Assembly: GCA_047516825.1 (NCBI GenBank)
Contig: JAKZUA010000137.1
Span: 1 to 11,769, forward strand
From: JADFQT01 sp047516825
GTDB lineage: Bacteria > Chloroflexota > Dehalococcoidia > Lucifugimonadales > UBA3495
Reading direction: 5' to 3'
Length of the DNA: 11,769 bases
Shown in pieces: positions 1 through 6,568 of the stretch (position 1 is its first letter; every line of letters begins with the position of its first letter). Under the pieces are notes generated by a model. The model did not search any database. It had not been told where the DNA came from and saw only the letters and a program-made list of their open reading frames with translations. A program made the translations under genes and the position numbers.

Positions 1-2
1 AG

Positions 3-230
3 CGCAAGCTGCTCACGAAACGTGGGCGGGCCCTCTACAAAAAGCGAGGGGTGCTGGTGGAGCCGGTGTTTGGCCAGATGAAGGAAGGGCAGGGCTTCCG
101 GCGGTTTAAGAGAAGGGGGCTAGAGGCTGACTCCAGTGAGACCGCCCTGGTTGGTACGACCCATAACCTGCTGAAGTTGTGGCGGAGCGGACGAGCGCCT
201 TGGGGATGGTCCAAAGCCCGCTGGAACTGA
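3..230 (+). pseudogene. Transposase C-terminal end (DDE family, truncated by window edge)
   Basis: An open frame enters from the left edge and ends at a TGA at 228-230, giving 75 residues. It is rich in Arg/Lys and contains the stretch VEPVFGQMKEGQGFRRFKRRG, followed by a Leu-rich helix with THNLLKLW. This E-P-V-F-G-x-x-K pattern followed by F-x-R-R-x and a final helix is typical of the last part of IS1182/IS5-like DDE transposases: the Glu would be the third acidic catalytic residue and the following helix closes the RNase H fold. The protein would cut and join the ends of its insertion sequence. Only the 3' end is in the window, so I cannot tell whether the element is intact. I saw no terminal inverted repeat that could be matched to a left end. 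Family-level call is fairly safe; the exact IS family is a guess. Confidence 0.7.
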
Positions 231-275
231 AAGGCCGGCGGCGCACAGCAGGCCCACCAATTCTCCCAACGGCGT

Positions 276-300
276 AAAAACGACCCCGATGCTATCGGGG
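276..300 (-). terminator. Hairpin with T-run on the - strand, near the transposase gene end
   Basis: A perfect 7-bp stem (CCCCGAT / ATCGGGG, 284-290 and 294-300) with a 3-nt loop is followed on the - strand by TCG and then TTTTT (276-280). This is the layout of a short intrinsic terminator reading right to left. On the + strand the hairpin lacks a T-run, so it would be a weak stop for the transposase transcript. It could protect the mobile element from outside transcription. The hairpin is seen; the role is inferred. Confidence 0.5.
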
Positions 301-351
301 AACCGACGCTCACCACAGTCCCTCTAATGCCAGCCCAAGAAGGGTCTATAG

Positions 352-870
352 GACAGGCTCCATTATTGCAATTACACTGACCCTGTGGCAGTTCTTCACC
401 AGCCACCGACCCTCAGTGGGCGTTTCCAATGTGGGAACCTTGCTTACTATCGAAGAGAACCAAGGCCCGGAAGACAGCACAACGTGAGGGATCAACCTGA
501 CGATCAAGAACTGGTGATCAACTGGGGTACCGTAAGAGCTAACAACATCACCGTAAAGGCCAAAATTGCCACGACCCCCTACAAAATCCCGGAGGCAGAG
601 CCGATTACAATGGAAGTTGCGATTCTATTCCCAAATCAAGAATATCCAGTCCCATTGATAACCCAAGATCAGGTGCCATTCAGCCATTTCGAAGAAGCAG
701 AGGGAGCCTTCGCCGATATTGTCTTCACCTACAGGTCTCCAGTTTGCTTTTGTATTGGCCGCCTATCTTATGGATACCGTAAGGTCACAATCAGCATATT
801 CGTTAACCGAGTCCAATGGCTCACGATGCCAGCAATAGAGGCCAGATTAAACAGCATAGGGTTTACCTAA
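352..870 (+). CDS. Doubtful hypothetical ORF (open frame 352-870)
   Basis: The frame is open from just after a TAG at 349-351 to a TAA at 868-870. The first candidate start is GTG at 385, which would give 161 residues, but no Shine-Dalgarno sequence precedes it. The second half (from about residue 45) reads like alternating beta strands rich in Ile, Val, Thr and Pro, and the region is more AT-rich than the genes to the right. I recognise no family, no signal peptide and no membrane segment. It lies between a transposase end and tRNA genes, a usual place for imported or decaying DNA, so it may be a fragment of a larger gene or chance. Treat as low confidence. Confidence 0.25.
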   Translation, partial: DRLHYCNYTDPVAVLHQPPTLSGRFQCGNLAYYRREPRPGRQHNVRDQPDDQELVINWGTVRANNITVKAKIATTPYKIPEAEPITMEVAILFPNQEYPVPLITQDQVPFSHFEEAEGAFADIVFTYRSPVCFCIGRLSYGYRKVTISIFVNRVQWLTMPAIEARLNSIGFT

Positions 871-972
871 CCAATCTCTTGAAAGTCAGGGCCAAGTGCC
901 AAACCCCAAAGGAACAGCCCCCGAAGAGACGCCGTGTAATGCGGAGCCTATTTTTGAATTGCCTGTAGTAAG
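871..972. other. Short non-coding stretch, nothing recognised
   Basis: The stretch between the doubtful ORF and the tRNA-like sequence has no ORF of note. On the - strand it would be the 3' flank of the tRNA-Asp transcript, but I see no hairpin with a T-run that would end that transcript here. Confidence 0.4.
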
Positions 973-1052
973 TGGCGGACGGTAGTGGACTCGAACCCCT
1001 GCCCTGCTGGACGACCAAATGTGTTGGTGCACCCCAGGGTGAAAGGCCGTCT
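973..1052 (-). pseudogene. Degenerate tRNA-like sequence (possible tRNA relic) downstream of tRNA-Asp
   Basis: Read on the - strand, the 3' part has a T-loop TTCGAGT flanked by AGGGG and CCACT (4 of 5 pairs), then ACCGTCC, G and CCA, just like a tRNA end. At the 5' side AGACGGC (1046-1052) can pair with ACCGTCC at five of seven positions. Between them lie a small hairpin CACC/GGTG and a stem ACCAA/TTGGT with a 5-nt loop. A true anticodon loop has 7 nt with T before the anticodon, which is absent, and the D-loop is wrong. The 80-nt total length is only slightly long. Best reading: a decayed or heavily altered tRNA gene 22 bp downstream of tRNA-Asp, possibly a recombination scar. A functional non-standard tRNA is unlikely. 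Confidence 0.4.
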
Positions 1053-1074
1053 AAACGGGTAATGTGGAATCTAG

Positions 1075-1150
1075 TGGCGACCCGGATCGGATTCGAACCG
1101 ACGATCTCTGGCTTGACAGGCCAGTATGTTAACCGCTACACCACCGGGCC
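1075..1150 (-). tRNA. tRNA-Asp (GTC)
   Basis: A full cloverleaf reads on the - strand from 1150 to 1075, 76 nt including an encoded CCA (1075-1077). The acceptor stem GGCCCGG pairs with CCGGGTC with one G-T wobble. The D-stem is GTGT/ACAT. The anticodon stem CTGGC/GCCAG holds the loop CTGTCAA with anticodon GTC at 1115-1117. The T-arm is GTCGG-TTCGAAT-CCGAT, and the discriminator base is G, as usual for tRNA-Asp. It decodes GAC and GAT. A promoter-like pair lies upstream at 1193-1220, and a tRNA-like relic follows on the same strand. Confidence 0.97.
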
Positions 1151-1192
1151 GGAATTACTGAGAAGGAGATGGTACGTTTGCCAGTAATCGAG

Positions 1193-1220
1193 TTTATGAC
1201 TTCTATGATCTCCGTGTCAA
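1193..1220 (-). promoter_or_regulatory. Sigma70-type promoter for tRNA-Asp
   Basis: On the - strand a perfect -35 box TTGACA (1215-1220) is followed after 16 bp by CATAAA (1193-1198), a four-of-six match to the -10 consensus. Transcription would start near 1186, about 35 nt before the mature tRNA 5' end, leaving a short leader for RNase P to remove. Position and the perfect -35 support it; it is untested. Confidence 0.55.
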
Positions 1221-1252
1221 GGAGAGCGGGCGCCCCGCATCGCCTTTCAATT

Positions 1253-1323
1253 GTCCTTGCGATGGCCGCCGACCCGAAGCGATCTCATGGTGGCAAGGAG
1301 AGATTGCATCGCTCGCAATGACG
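1253..1323. repeat. Two copies of a short interspersed repeat in opposite orientation
   Basis: The + strand copy (about 1299-1323) has GAGATTGC ... CGCAATGACG. The - strand copy (1287 back to 1253) has ATGAGATCGCTTCGG ... CATCGCAAGGAC. Both follow the pattern GAGAT-Y-GC-n-TCGCAA-K-GAC that occurs as a dispersed intergenic repeat in many environmental bacterial genomes. Each copy contains a self-complementary arm (ATTGC/GCAAT in the right copy). They sit in the gap between the tRNA-Asp promoter and the 3' end of the oxidoreductase gene, and could mark a small non-autonomous element or a 3' hairpin region. Confidence 0.5.
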
Positions 1324-1351
1324 CTAGGGAGAACCGGCGGACCCTACCGTC

Positions 1352-2503
1352 CTAATTGTCGGCGGCGGCCTGTCGCGCGCGGTCCTTGGCTCGCTTTTCC
1401 TTCTCCTGAAAGTGGGGTATGACGTATTTCCCAAAGAGGCGGATAGAGTTCATCACCTCTTGGTGGGTGGCGCGTCCGGCCTGGAAGATGGGCATGATCT
1501 CGTCCACCCCCATCGACTCGAAATCCTCGATCACGCGAATGCAGGCGTCCGGGTCCCCGACGCAGTAACCGCCGCCGGCCAGTAGTTGCTCGGGCGTGGG
1601 TGGTTCCTGCTGCTGGGGGTCCTGGCTGACGGTTTTGCGTGCGCCACCCTGCAAGTAGAACTGATACTCTTCGGGGACCGAAGCCGGATCCACGCCGGCC
1701 CACTCCAAGGTAAATCGCTTCCTGCTCTGCTCCAGATACCAGGTGGCGACCTCCGCGCCTTTTTGGCGGGCTCTTTGGTCATTCTCGTCGCAGAACCCAA
1801 TGCTCGAAGCCACTACCTGCCGATTTATGAAGTGCCCGGCCGGCTTGGCGTCTGCGACTGCGTCAAAATAGGTATTGATCAAACTCCTGGTTTTATCGGT
1901 GCCTCCCAGGGTATTCACCAGGCATCCCAAGCCCAAGTCTCCGGCCAGCTGGAAGGTGTCTACCTGAGTGCAGGCCATCCAAAGGGGAGGATGGGGTTTT
2001 TGGATTGGCTTGGGAATCACCTCCCTGGGTGGGATGCTCCAGTGCTCACCCTCGTGGGAAAAGACCTCCTGGGTCCACATGCCGGGCAAACACTCAAGGG
2101 TTTCCAGCATCATACTGTGGGATTGGGACGCATCCGTGCCGAAAGGATTCAGCTGATAAGGTCCTTTGGTCCGGCCCATTCCCACGTCAACCCGGCCGTT
2201 GCTAAAGATATCCAGGGTCGCCACCCGGGCCGCGACGTGCAGCGGGTGATGCACCGGTGTCAGGACCACGCCAAATCCCAATCGCATCTTCGAGGTACGC
2301 TCGGCCATGATGGCCAGCGTTACTTCCGGGGCGCTGGAATGAGCGAACTCGGCCAGGAAGTGGTGCTCAACCAGCCAAACGTGCTCGAATCCCATCTCCT
2401 CGGCGAAGGTCACCTGCTCGATGGCCTCCCAAAAGGTCTGAGACTCAGCGTTGGCCGCCCAGGGTTTAGGCATCTGCAGCTCAAAAAACATCCCGAATCG
2501 CAT
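1352..2503 (-). CDS. LLM-class flavin-dependent oxidoreductase (luciferase-like monooxygenase)
   Basis: The 383-residue protein has the hallmarks of the bacterial luciferase-like TIM barrel: MRFGMFFELQ as first strand, FAEEMGFEHVWLVEHHF with the EHH motif (46-48), RLGFGVVLTPVHHPLHVAARVATLD (75-98), and SNGRVDVGMGRTKGPYQLNPFG (101-122). The C-terminal part has GGGYCVGDPDACIRVIEDFESMGVDEIM (310-337), the usual closing strand and helix. Such enzymes use reduced FMN or F420, often to oxidise or oxygenate organic substrates; the substrate cannot be read from sequence. The ATG at 2503 is preceded by GAGAGGA at good spacing. A near-consensus promoter lies 40-65 bp upstream, so it is probably transcribed alone. 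The highly charged C-terminal tail (about 366-383) is likely flexible. LLM proteins are very abundant in Chloroflexota and Actinobacteria, which fits the other genes. Confidence 0.92.
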   Translation of the reverse strand: MRFGMFFELQMPKPWAANAESQTFWEAIEQVTFAEEMGFEHVWLVEHHFLAEFAHSSAPEVTLAIMAERTSKMRLGFGVVLTPVHHPLHVAARVATLDIFSNGRVDVGMGRTKGPYQLNPFGTDASQSHSMMLETLECLPGMWTQEVFSHEGEHWSIPPREVIPKPIQKPHPPLWMACTQVDTFQLAGDLGLGCLVNTLGGTDKTRSLINTYFDAVADAKPAGHFINRQVVASSIGFCDENDQRARQKGAEVATWYLEQSRKRFTLEWAGVDPASVPEEYQFYLQGGARKTVSQDPQQQEPPTPEQLLAGGGYCVGDPDACIRVIEDFESMGVDEIMPIFQAGRATHQEVMNSIRLFGKYVIPHFQEKEKRAKDRARQAAADN

Positions 2504-2539
2504 GCTTCCTCTCTCTATAGTGTTTTCCTGGGGTGTTCG

Positions 2540-2568
2540 ATTAAACGCTAATGGGCCTAGATTGTCTA
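2540..2568 (-). promoter_or_regulatory. Promoter of the LLM oxidoreductase gene
   Basis: On the - strand TAGACA (2563-2568, five of six to TTGACA) is followed after exactly 17 bp by TTTAAT (2540-2545, five of six to TATAAT). Transcription would begin near 2533, giving a leader of about 30 nt with the GAGAGGA ribosome site. The spacer contains CTAGGCC, a core shared with the tandem repeat just upstream, which may be an operator. Confidence 0.65.
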
Positions 2569-2592
2569 CTGCGGGACCGTTGGCTTCCGGCG

Positions 2593-2628
2593 GTTGGCCC
2601 TAGGCCGTTGGCCCTAGGCCGTTGGCCC
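2593..2628. repeat. Tandem 14-bp repeat upstream of the LLM promoter
   Basis: The unit GTTGGCCCTAGGCC is present as two exact copies (2593-2606, 2607-2620) and a partial third (2621-2628). The core CCTAGG is a palindrome. The array ends 25 bp upstream of the -35 box at 2568, and the same CTAGGCC core recurs inverted in the promoter spacer (2554-2560). Placement suggests a regulator-binding cluster, but simple slippage expansion is equally possible. Confidence 0.6.
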
Positions 2629-2921
2629 ATAACGGTTTCCTGGGGCCAGCATATCACAGGTTGATAGCTGCGTTGCCGGGCCTTTCCGATACCAAGGTGA
2701 AAACTACATACAGCTAAACCCCAGAGTCTGCTTCGGCAATCGGCAGCGTGTTAGTTTGCGCAACCTGAAAGAGTAGAATCCTTCGTCACACCGGCGTAGG
2801 TCAGTGTCCAGGAAAGTACATTCTGCACTGTTCCCTGGATTCCGGCGTCCGCCGGAATGACGGTGTTGTCAGCGCTGCCCAATGCGGTTTAAACGTAGAT
2901 TCCACTTCGGCTTTGGTTTGG
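2629..2921. other. Non-coding gap between ligA end and LLM upstream region, with a REP-like palindrome
   Basis: No convincing ORF is present on either strand. The clear element is a perfect palindrome at 2839-2858 (ATTCCGGCG, TC, CGCCGGAAT), a 9-bp stem with a 2-nt loop flanked by TGG and GACG. This matches a style of dispersed intergenic palindrome (GGATTCC...GGAATGACG) seen in many bacterial genomes. It lies about 65 nt past the ligA stop codon, where it could form the 3' end hairpin of the recF-ligA transcript. No T-run follows it. Confidence 0.55.
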
Positions 2922-4967
2922 CTATTCGACCCCGGCGGTCTGGGGTTCCTCCAGAAGCCGAAGGAATTCCGACTCGCTCAAGACGGTCTTGCCGCGACGA
3001 TTGGCCGTGGCCAGTTTCGAGCCGGCGGATTCCCCGGCCACCAGGTAATTGGTTTTCCCAGTGACGGAGGAGGTGGCGCTGCCTCCCAGGGCTTTTACCC
3101 GAGATTCTGCTTCCCGGCGGGTCATCGAAAATAAAGTGCCGGTAATAACGAAGGTAAGCCCACTCCAAGGCAGGCCCGCCAGCTCGGTGGCCGTCTGATC
3201 CGGACCAGGTTCTTGTCGCAGCTTAACCCCGGCCCCCTCCAGTCGCCGGATGACCTCCCGGTTGGCTGGTACTTGGAAGTAGTCGATTATGCTTTCCGCG
3301 ATCTTGGGACCGATGCCAGGTATTTCGGTCAGGTCTTCCTCAGCTGCCCCAGCCAAGCCTTCCAGGCTGTTGAATCTTTGGGTCAGTAGCTCCGCCACCT
3401 CCCCACCCACGTGGAAAATGCCCAGGGCAAACAGGATACGGGCCAGCGGCCGCTCTTTACTACTCTCGATGTTATCCAGGATCTTGGTCGCCAGCTTGTC
3501 CCCCATCCGGTCCAGTTCCAGAAGTAGGGACTTTTTCAAGGAGTAAAGGTCGGCGACATTCTTGACCAGCCCCTGGTCGATGAGAATGTGGCTCCATTGC
3601 TCTCCCAAACCGTCGATGTCCATGGCGCCCTTGCTGACAAAGTGCTTCAGCAGCTCGAAGAACTGGGCCGGGCAGGCGGTATTGGGGCAGCGGTGCATTG
3701 CCTCGCCCGCCACTTTGACCACCGGGGTGCCGCAGATGGGACAAATGTCGGGCATTCGGAAGACCTTTTCCAGGCCGGAACGTCGGTCCAGTATCGGTCC
3801 CACGACCTGGGGAATCACGTCTCCGGCCCGCTCGATGGTCACCCAATCGCCAATGCGAATGTCCTTCCTTTGGATGTCCTCCTCGTTATGCAGCGAAGCC
3901 TGTCGGACCGTGGCGCCGCTGACCACCACCGGCTCCAACACCGCATAGGGGTTCAAGCTGCCGGTGCGGCCAACGTTGATGCCGATGTCCAGCAGCCTGG
4001 TGACGGCCTGCTCCGCTGGGAACTTATAGGCGATGGCCCAGCGGGGTTCTCGTCCGACCACGCCCAGAGAGCTTTGTTGCGCAAAGGGGTTGACCTTGAC
4101 CACTACGCCGTCGGTCTGGTAGGGCAGGTCGTGGCGCCGCTCCAGCCAAACCCGGTAGTAGTCATATACCTGGTCCAGGGTGTGGCAGAGGAGGTTGTGG
4201 GGATTTATCCGAAAGCCCAGGCCTTTGAGCCACTCAAGGGATTCCCACTGGTTGTCCGGAGGAGTGAAGTCGCCGGTGTCTCCCAGGTTGTAAACCCAAA
4301 TCTGCATGTTTCGCGAGGCAGTGACTCGGGAATCCAGCTGGCGGATGGAGCCGGCTCCGGAGTTGCGGGGGTTGGCGAAGAGGGGTTCGCCCCGTTCGGC
4401 CCGTTCCTCATTGAGTTGCCGGAAGCTATCGATGGGCATATATACTTCTCCCCTCACTTCCAATCGAGGAGGCGGAGAACCCAGCAGGGTCATGGGAATG
4501 GTGCGGATGGTGCGCAGGTTTTTGGTAACCTCTTCGCCGACGGAACCGTCTCCCCGAGTAGCTCCCCGGGTCAGAACTCCGTCTTCGTACAACAGGCTCA
4601 CCGCCAGGCCGTCGATCTTCAACTCGCAGGCCATGTCGAAGTCGGCGCCATCCAGCAGGTTCTGCACCCGGCGGTGCCAAGCGGCGACCCCATCGTCGTC
4701 GAAGGCATTGCCCAGGCTTAGCATTGGCAGCTGGTGTGCCACCTGAGTAAATCCCTCGGCCGGCGCCGCCCCTACTCGCTGGGTAGGAGAGTCGGGGATA
4801 AGCAGCTCCGGGTATTCCTCTTCAAGCCGTCGCAACTCAGCCATCAGCCCATCGTACTGACCGTCGCTGATTATGGGGTCGTCCAGCACGTAGTAGCGAT
4901 GGTTGTGGGAATTGAGCTCTTCTCGCAGCTCAGCTGCTCTCTGAGGGGACTTGGCATCTGCCATCAC
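2922..4967 (-). CDS. ligA: NAD-dependent DNA ligase LigA
   Basis: The 681-residue protein has all LigA parts in order. The N-terminal NMN-binding Ia domain has HNHRYYVLDDPIISDGQYD (21-39). The adenylation domain has the catalytic Lys117 in CELKIDG, plus TRGDGSVGEEVT (137-148) and GEVYMP (173-178). The OB fold contains GRTGSLNPYAVLEPV. A four-cysteine zinc site follows (C409, C412, C427, C432), then helix-hairpin-helix repeats (about 485-565, with IPGIGPKIAESI) and a C-terminal BRCT domain (about 600-675). It seals nicks using NAD+ as adenylate donor in replication and repair, in the cytoplasm. Length is normal. The gene can start at GTG 4967 or at the next codon, ATG 4964; GGGGAG lies 6 or 9 nt upstream respectively, so the choice is open. 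It starts 58 bp after the recF stop and is probably cotranscribed with it. Confidence 0.98.
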   Translation of the reverse strand: MMADAKSPQRAAELREELNSHNHRYYVLDDPIISDGQYDGLMAELRRLEEEYPELLIPDSPTQRVGAAPAEGFTQVAHQLPMLSLGNAFDDDGVAAWHRRVQNLLDGADFDMACELKIDGLAVSLLYEDGVLTRGATRGDGSVGEEVTKNLRTIRTIPMTLLGSPPPRLEVRGEVYMPIDSFRQLNEERAERGEPLFANPRNSGAGSIRQLDSRVTASRNMQIWVYNLGDTGDFTPPDNQWESLEWLKGLGFRINPHNLLCHTLDQVYDYYRVWLERRHDLPYQTDGVVVKVNPFAQQSSLGVVGREPRWAIAYKFPAEQAVTRLLDIGINVGRTGSLNPYAVLEPVVVSGATVRQASLHNEEDIQRKDIRIGDWVTIERAGDVIPQVVGPILDRRSGLEKVFRMPDICPICGTPVVKVAGEAMHRCPNTACPAQFFELLKHFVSKGAMDIDGLGEQWSHILIDQGLVKNVADLYSLKKSLLLELDRMGDKLATKILDNIESSKERPLARILFALGIFHVGGEVAELLTQRFNSLEGLAGAAEEDLTEIPGIGPKIAESIIDYFQVPANREVIRRLEGAGVKLRQEPGPDQTATELAGLPWSGLTFVITGTLFSMTRREAESRVKALGGSATSSVTGKTNYLVAGESAGSKLATANRRGKTVLSESEFLRLLEEPQTAGVE

Positions 4968-5025
4968 GGTTCGCTCCCCGACCGGCTTGGCCCAATTATA
5001 GTATTTTCCGGTTCACGGCGCTCAC

Positions 5026-6354
5026 CTATTCCTCCGCCCTTTCCGGGGTGTAGGGAGCGCTTTCCGGGTTATGCCCCAGGGCTATAATCTGGCCCGCTTC
5101 GACCCGGAAATAGGCCGCTTCCGGGCCCAGGAGTTGCTGAATCAATTCCGGGTCGGTGGTGGTAATCATCACCTGTTCGTAGACGGTGATTTTTTCCAGG
5201 ACACGACGCCTCCGCGAGATGTCCATTTCCGAGAGTACATCGTCCAGCAATACGATCGGCTCCTCGCCGCGCACCGAGGATATATAGGATGCTTCGGCCA
5301 GCCGCAGGGTCAGGGCGGCAGTTCGCGCCTCACCTCGCGAGGCGAAGGTACCCATGTTTAGCCCGTTGATCGATAGCGCGAAATCGTCCCGATGGGGCCC
5401 TACCTCCGTGGCCGCCAGGACCGACTCCCGCTGGCGGGCTGCCGACAAGGACTCCCGAAATCGTTCCTCGGTAGAAAGGGAATCTTCGGCGGGCGGCACG
5501 CTAGGTGAGTATTCCATCTGAAACCGCTGATCAGCTCCTCCCAATCGTTGGTAATGTTCGGCGCCCAAAGCAGACAGATGGCTCATGGCCTCCTTCCGCC
5601 GCCAGGTTAGCCACGCTCCTTCCCTTACCAACTCATCGTCCCAGAAATCCAGCTCCCCGGCCTCCGCCCGCCCCTCCCGCAGCGTTTTGAGCAGCTGGTT
5701 TCGCTGCCGCACCACCCGCTGATAACGCTGCAGGGCCTTGATGTAAAGGGGGTCGGATTGGGATATGAGTATGTTCAAGTAGCGGCGTCTCCCCGAGGGG
5801 GGGCCGTAGACCAGGTCGATGTCGTCGGCGCTAAACAGGACCGCCCCAACCATGCCCACTAACTCAGCGGCGGAGCGGGAAATCCGGCTCACCCGAATCT
5901 GCTTTCGCGCCGAGTAGCCCCGAAGCCCGTTGGGGCGCGGCGTTGCTGGGCTATCCAAGGGACGACCGGCCGGCGGCGGCTCGCCGTTGGACCTTTTATC
6001 CACCTTTAGCTGTGGCTCGGGCTTTGAGGAGCCGGGCACCACCAAAGATTGGGAAGAGCCGCGAACCGGCTGGGGCTGATAGCCGATGTAGATCGAGAGC
6101 CGCTCTTCTCGCTTCTCTACCGTTCCTCCCACCAGCGCCGGTTCTCCCTGAAGCGCCGCACCGAAATTGACCACCTCCCGCTCATTTTCCGCGCGGAAGG
6201 AGCGGGCGATAGCCAAAAGATAAACCGCTTCCAGGAGAGTAGTCTTGCCCTGGGCGTTGGCGCCAAAAAAGACGCACACCCCAGGGTTGAGATCCAACTC
6301 CAACTGCATGAAATTTCGAAAGTTGGTAAGAGTTAGATGGGAAAGGTGGGCCAA
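5026..6354 (-). CDS. recF: DNA replication and repair protein RecF, with an internal insertion
   Basis: The protein is a RecF-type SMC-like ATPase that loads RecA at single-strand gaps. With a TTG start at 6354 it has 442 residues, beginning at the conserved LSHLTLTNFRNF. Walker A is GANAQGKTT (31-39), the ABC signature is SRGEART (339-345), and Walker B is IVLLDDVLSEMD (367-378). Other RecF marks are LFSADDIDLVYGPPSGRRRYLN (173-194) and GPHRDDF (319-325). The TTG start is preceded by AGAGG at 7 nt; the open frame goes up to an ATG at 6516, but those 54 extra residues are Pro/Ala-rich, unlike RecF, and overlap a likely promoter. Family length is usually 350-380. The excess is a Pro/Ser/Arg-rich insertion at about residues 92-148, probably a disordered loop. 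The gene lies upstream of ligA and downstream of a PerR-like gene, not beside dnaA or dnaN. Confidence 0.95.
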   Translation of the reverse strand: MAHLSHLTLTNFRNFMQLELDLNPGVCVFFGANAQGKTTLLEAVYLLAIARSFRAENEREVVNFGAALQGEPALVGGTVEKREERLSIYIGYQPQPVRGSSQSLVVPGSSKPEPQLKVDKRSNGEPPPAGRPLDSPATPRPNGLRGYSARKQIRVSRISRSAAELVGMVGAVLFSADDIDLVYGPPSGRRRYLNILISQSDPLYIKALQRYQRVVRQRNQLLKTLREGRAEAGELDFWDDELVREGAWLTWRRKEAMSHLSALGAEHYQRLGGADQRFQMEYSPSVPPAEDSLSTEERFRESLSAARQRESVLAATEVGPHRDDFALSINGLNMGTFASRGEARTAALTLRLAEASYISSVRGEEPIVLLDDVLSEMDISRRRRVLEKITVYEQVMITTTDPELIQQLLGPEAAYFRVEAGQIIALGHNPESAPYTPERAEE

Positions 6355-6397
6355 CGCTAAACCTCTGGATACTGAAAGTGCTCCGAGTGGTAGCCCT

Positions 6398-6406
6398 ATT
6401 CTAGCA
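6398..6406 (-). promoter_or_regulatory. Extended -10 promoter for recF(-ligA)
   Basis: The - strand has TGCTAGAAT at 6406-6398, a TGn extension plus a five-of-six -10 box. No -35 match is seen at 17 bp, which fits an extended -10 promoter. Start of transcription would be near 6391, about 37 nt before the TTG start codon. It lies inside the longer open frame, which supports the TTG over the upstream ATG. Confidence 0.4.
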
Positions 6407-6508
6407 GGCGCGGATGGGGCGGGGGATGGCGCGGGCCATGACGAGGCTGCCGGGATCAGCCGATGCCAGGCGAGGGTAATAGTCAGGTAAAATCTCCGAG
6501 TAAGGTAA

Positions 6509-6528
6509 GGGCGCACGGCAGTGCGCCC
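6509..6528. terminator. 8-bp GC-rich hairpin between the Fur-family gene and recF
   Basis: A perfect stem GGGCGCAC / GTGCGCCC with the 4-nt loop GGCA lies 41 bp past the stop codon of the Fur-family gene. On the - strand it is followed by TTACCTTACT, only partly T-rich, so it would be a weak intrinsic terminator. The sequence style (GGGGCGCAC...GTGCGCCCCT) also resembles dispersed intergenic palindromes, so it may instead be a repeat used as a 3' end hairpin. Confidence 0.45.
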
Positions 6529-6568
6529 CTGCTGTTCTGCCAGGGCCTAGATCCGCATATCCTGGGGA

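Noticed and set aside
35..406. - strand ORF over the transposase end
   Set aside because: Low-complexity translation opposite a recognisable transposase frame, and it crosses the hairpin at 284-300.
972..1187. + strand ORF across the tRNA region
   Set aside because: It is made of tRNA-Asp and the tRNA-like relic read in antisense.
1586..2551. Long + strand ORF (321 codons) opposite the oxidoreductase gene
   Set aside because: It is the antisense shadow of a well-conserved gene, shows no family motif and no ribosome site.
2593..2628. Possible CRISPR-like repeat array
   Set aside because: Units are 14 bp, directly joined with no spacers, and only about 2.6 copies.
3588..4721. Long + strand ORF (377 codons) opposite ligA
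   Set aside because: Antisense shadow in GC-rich coding DNA; LigA motifs on the - strand explain the whole stretch.
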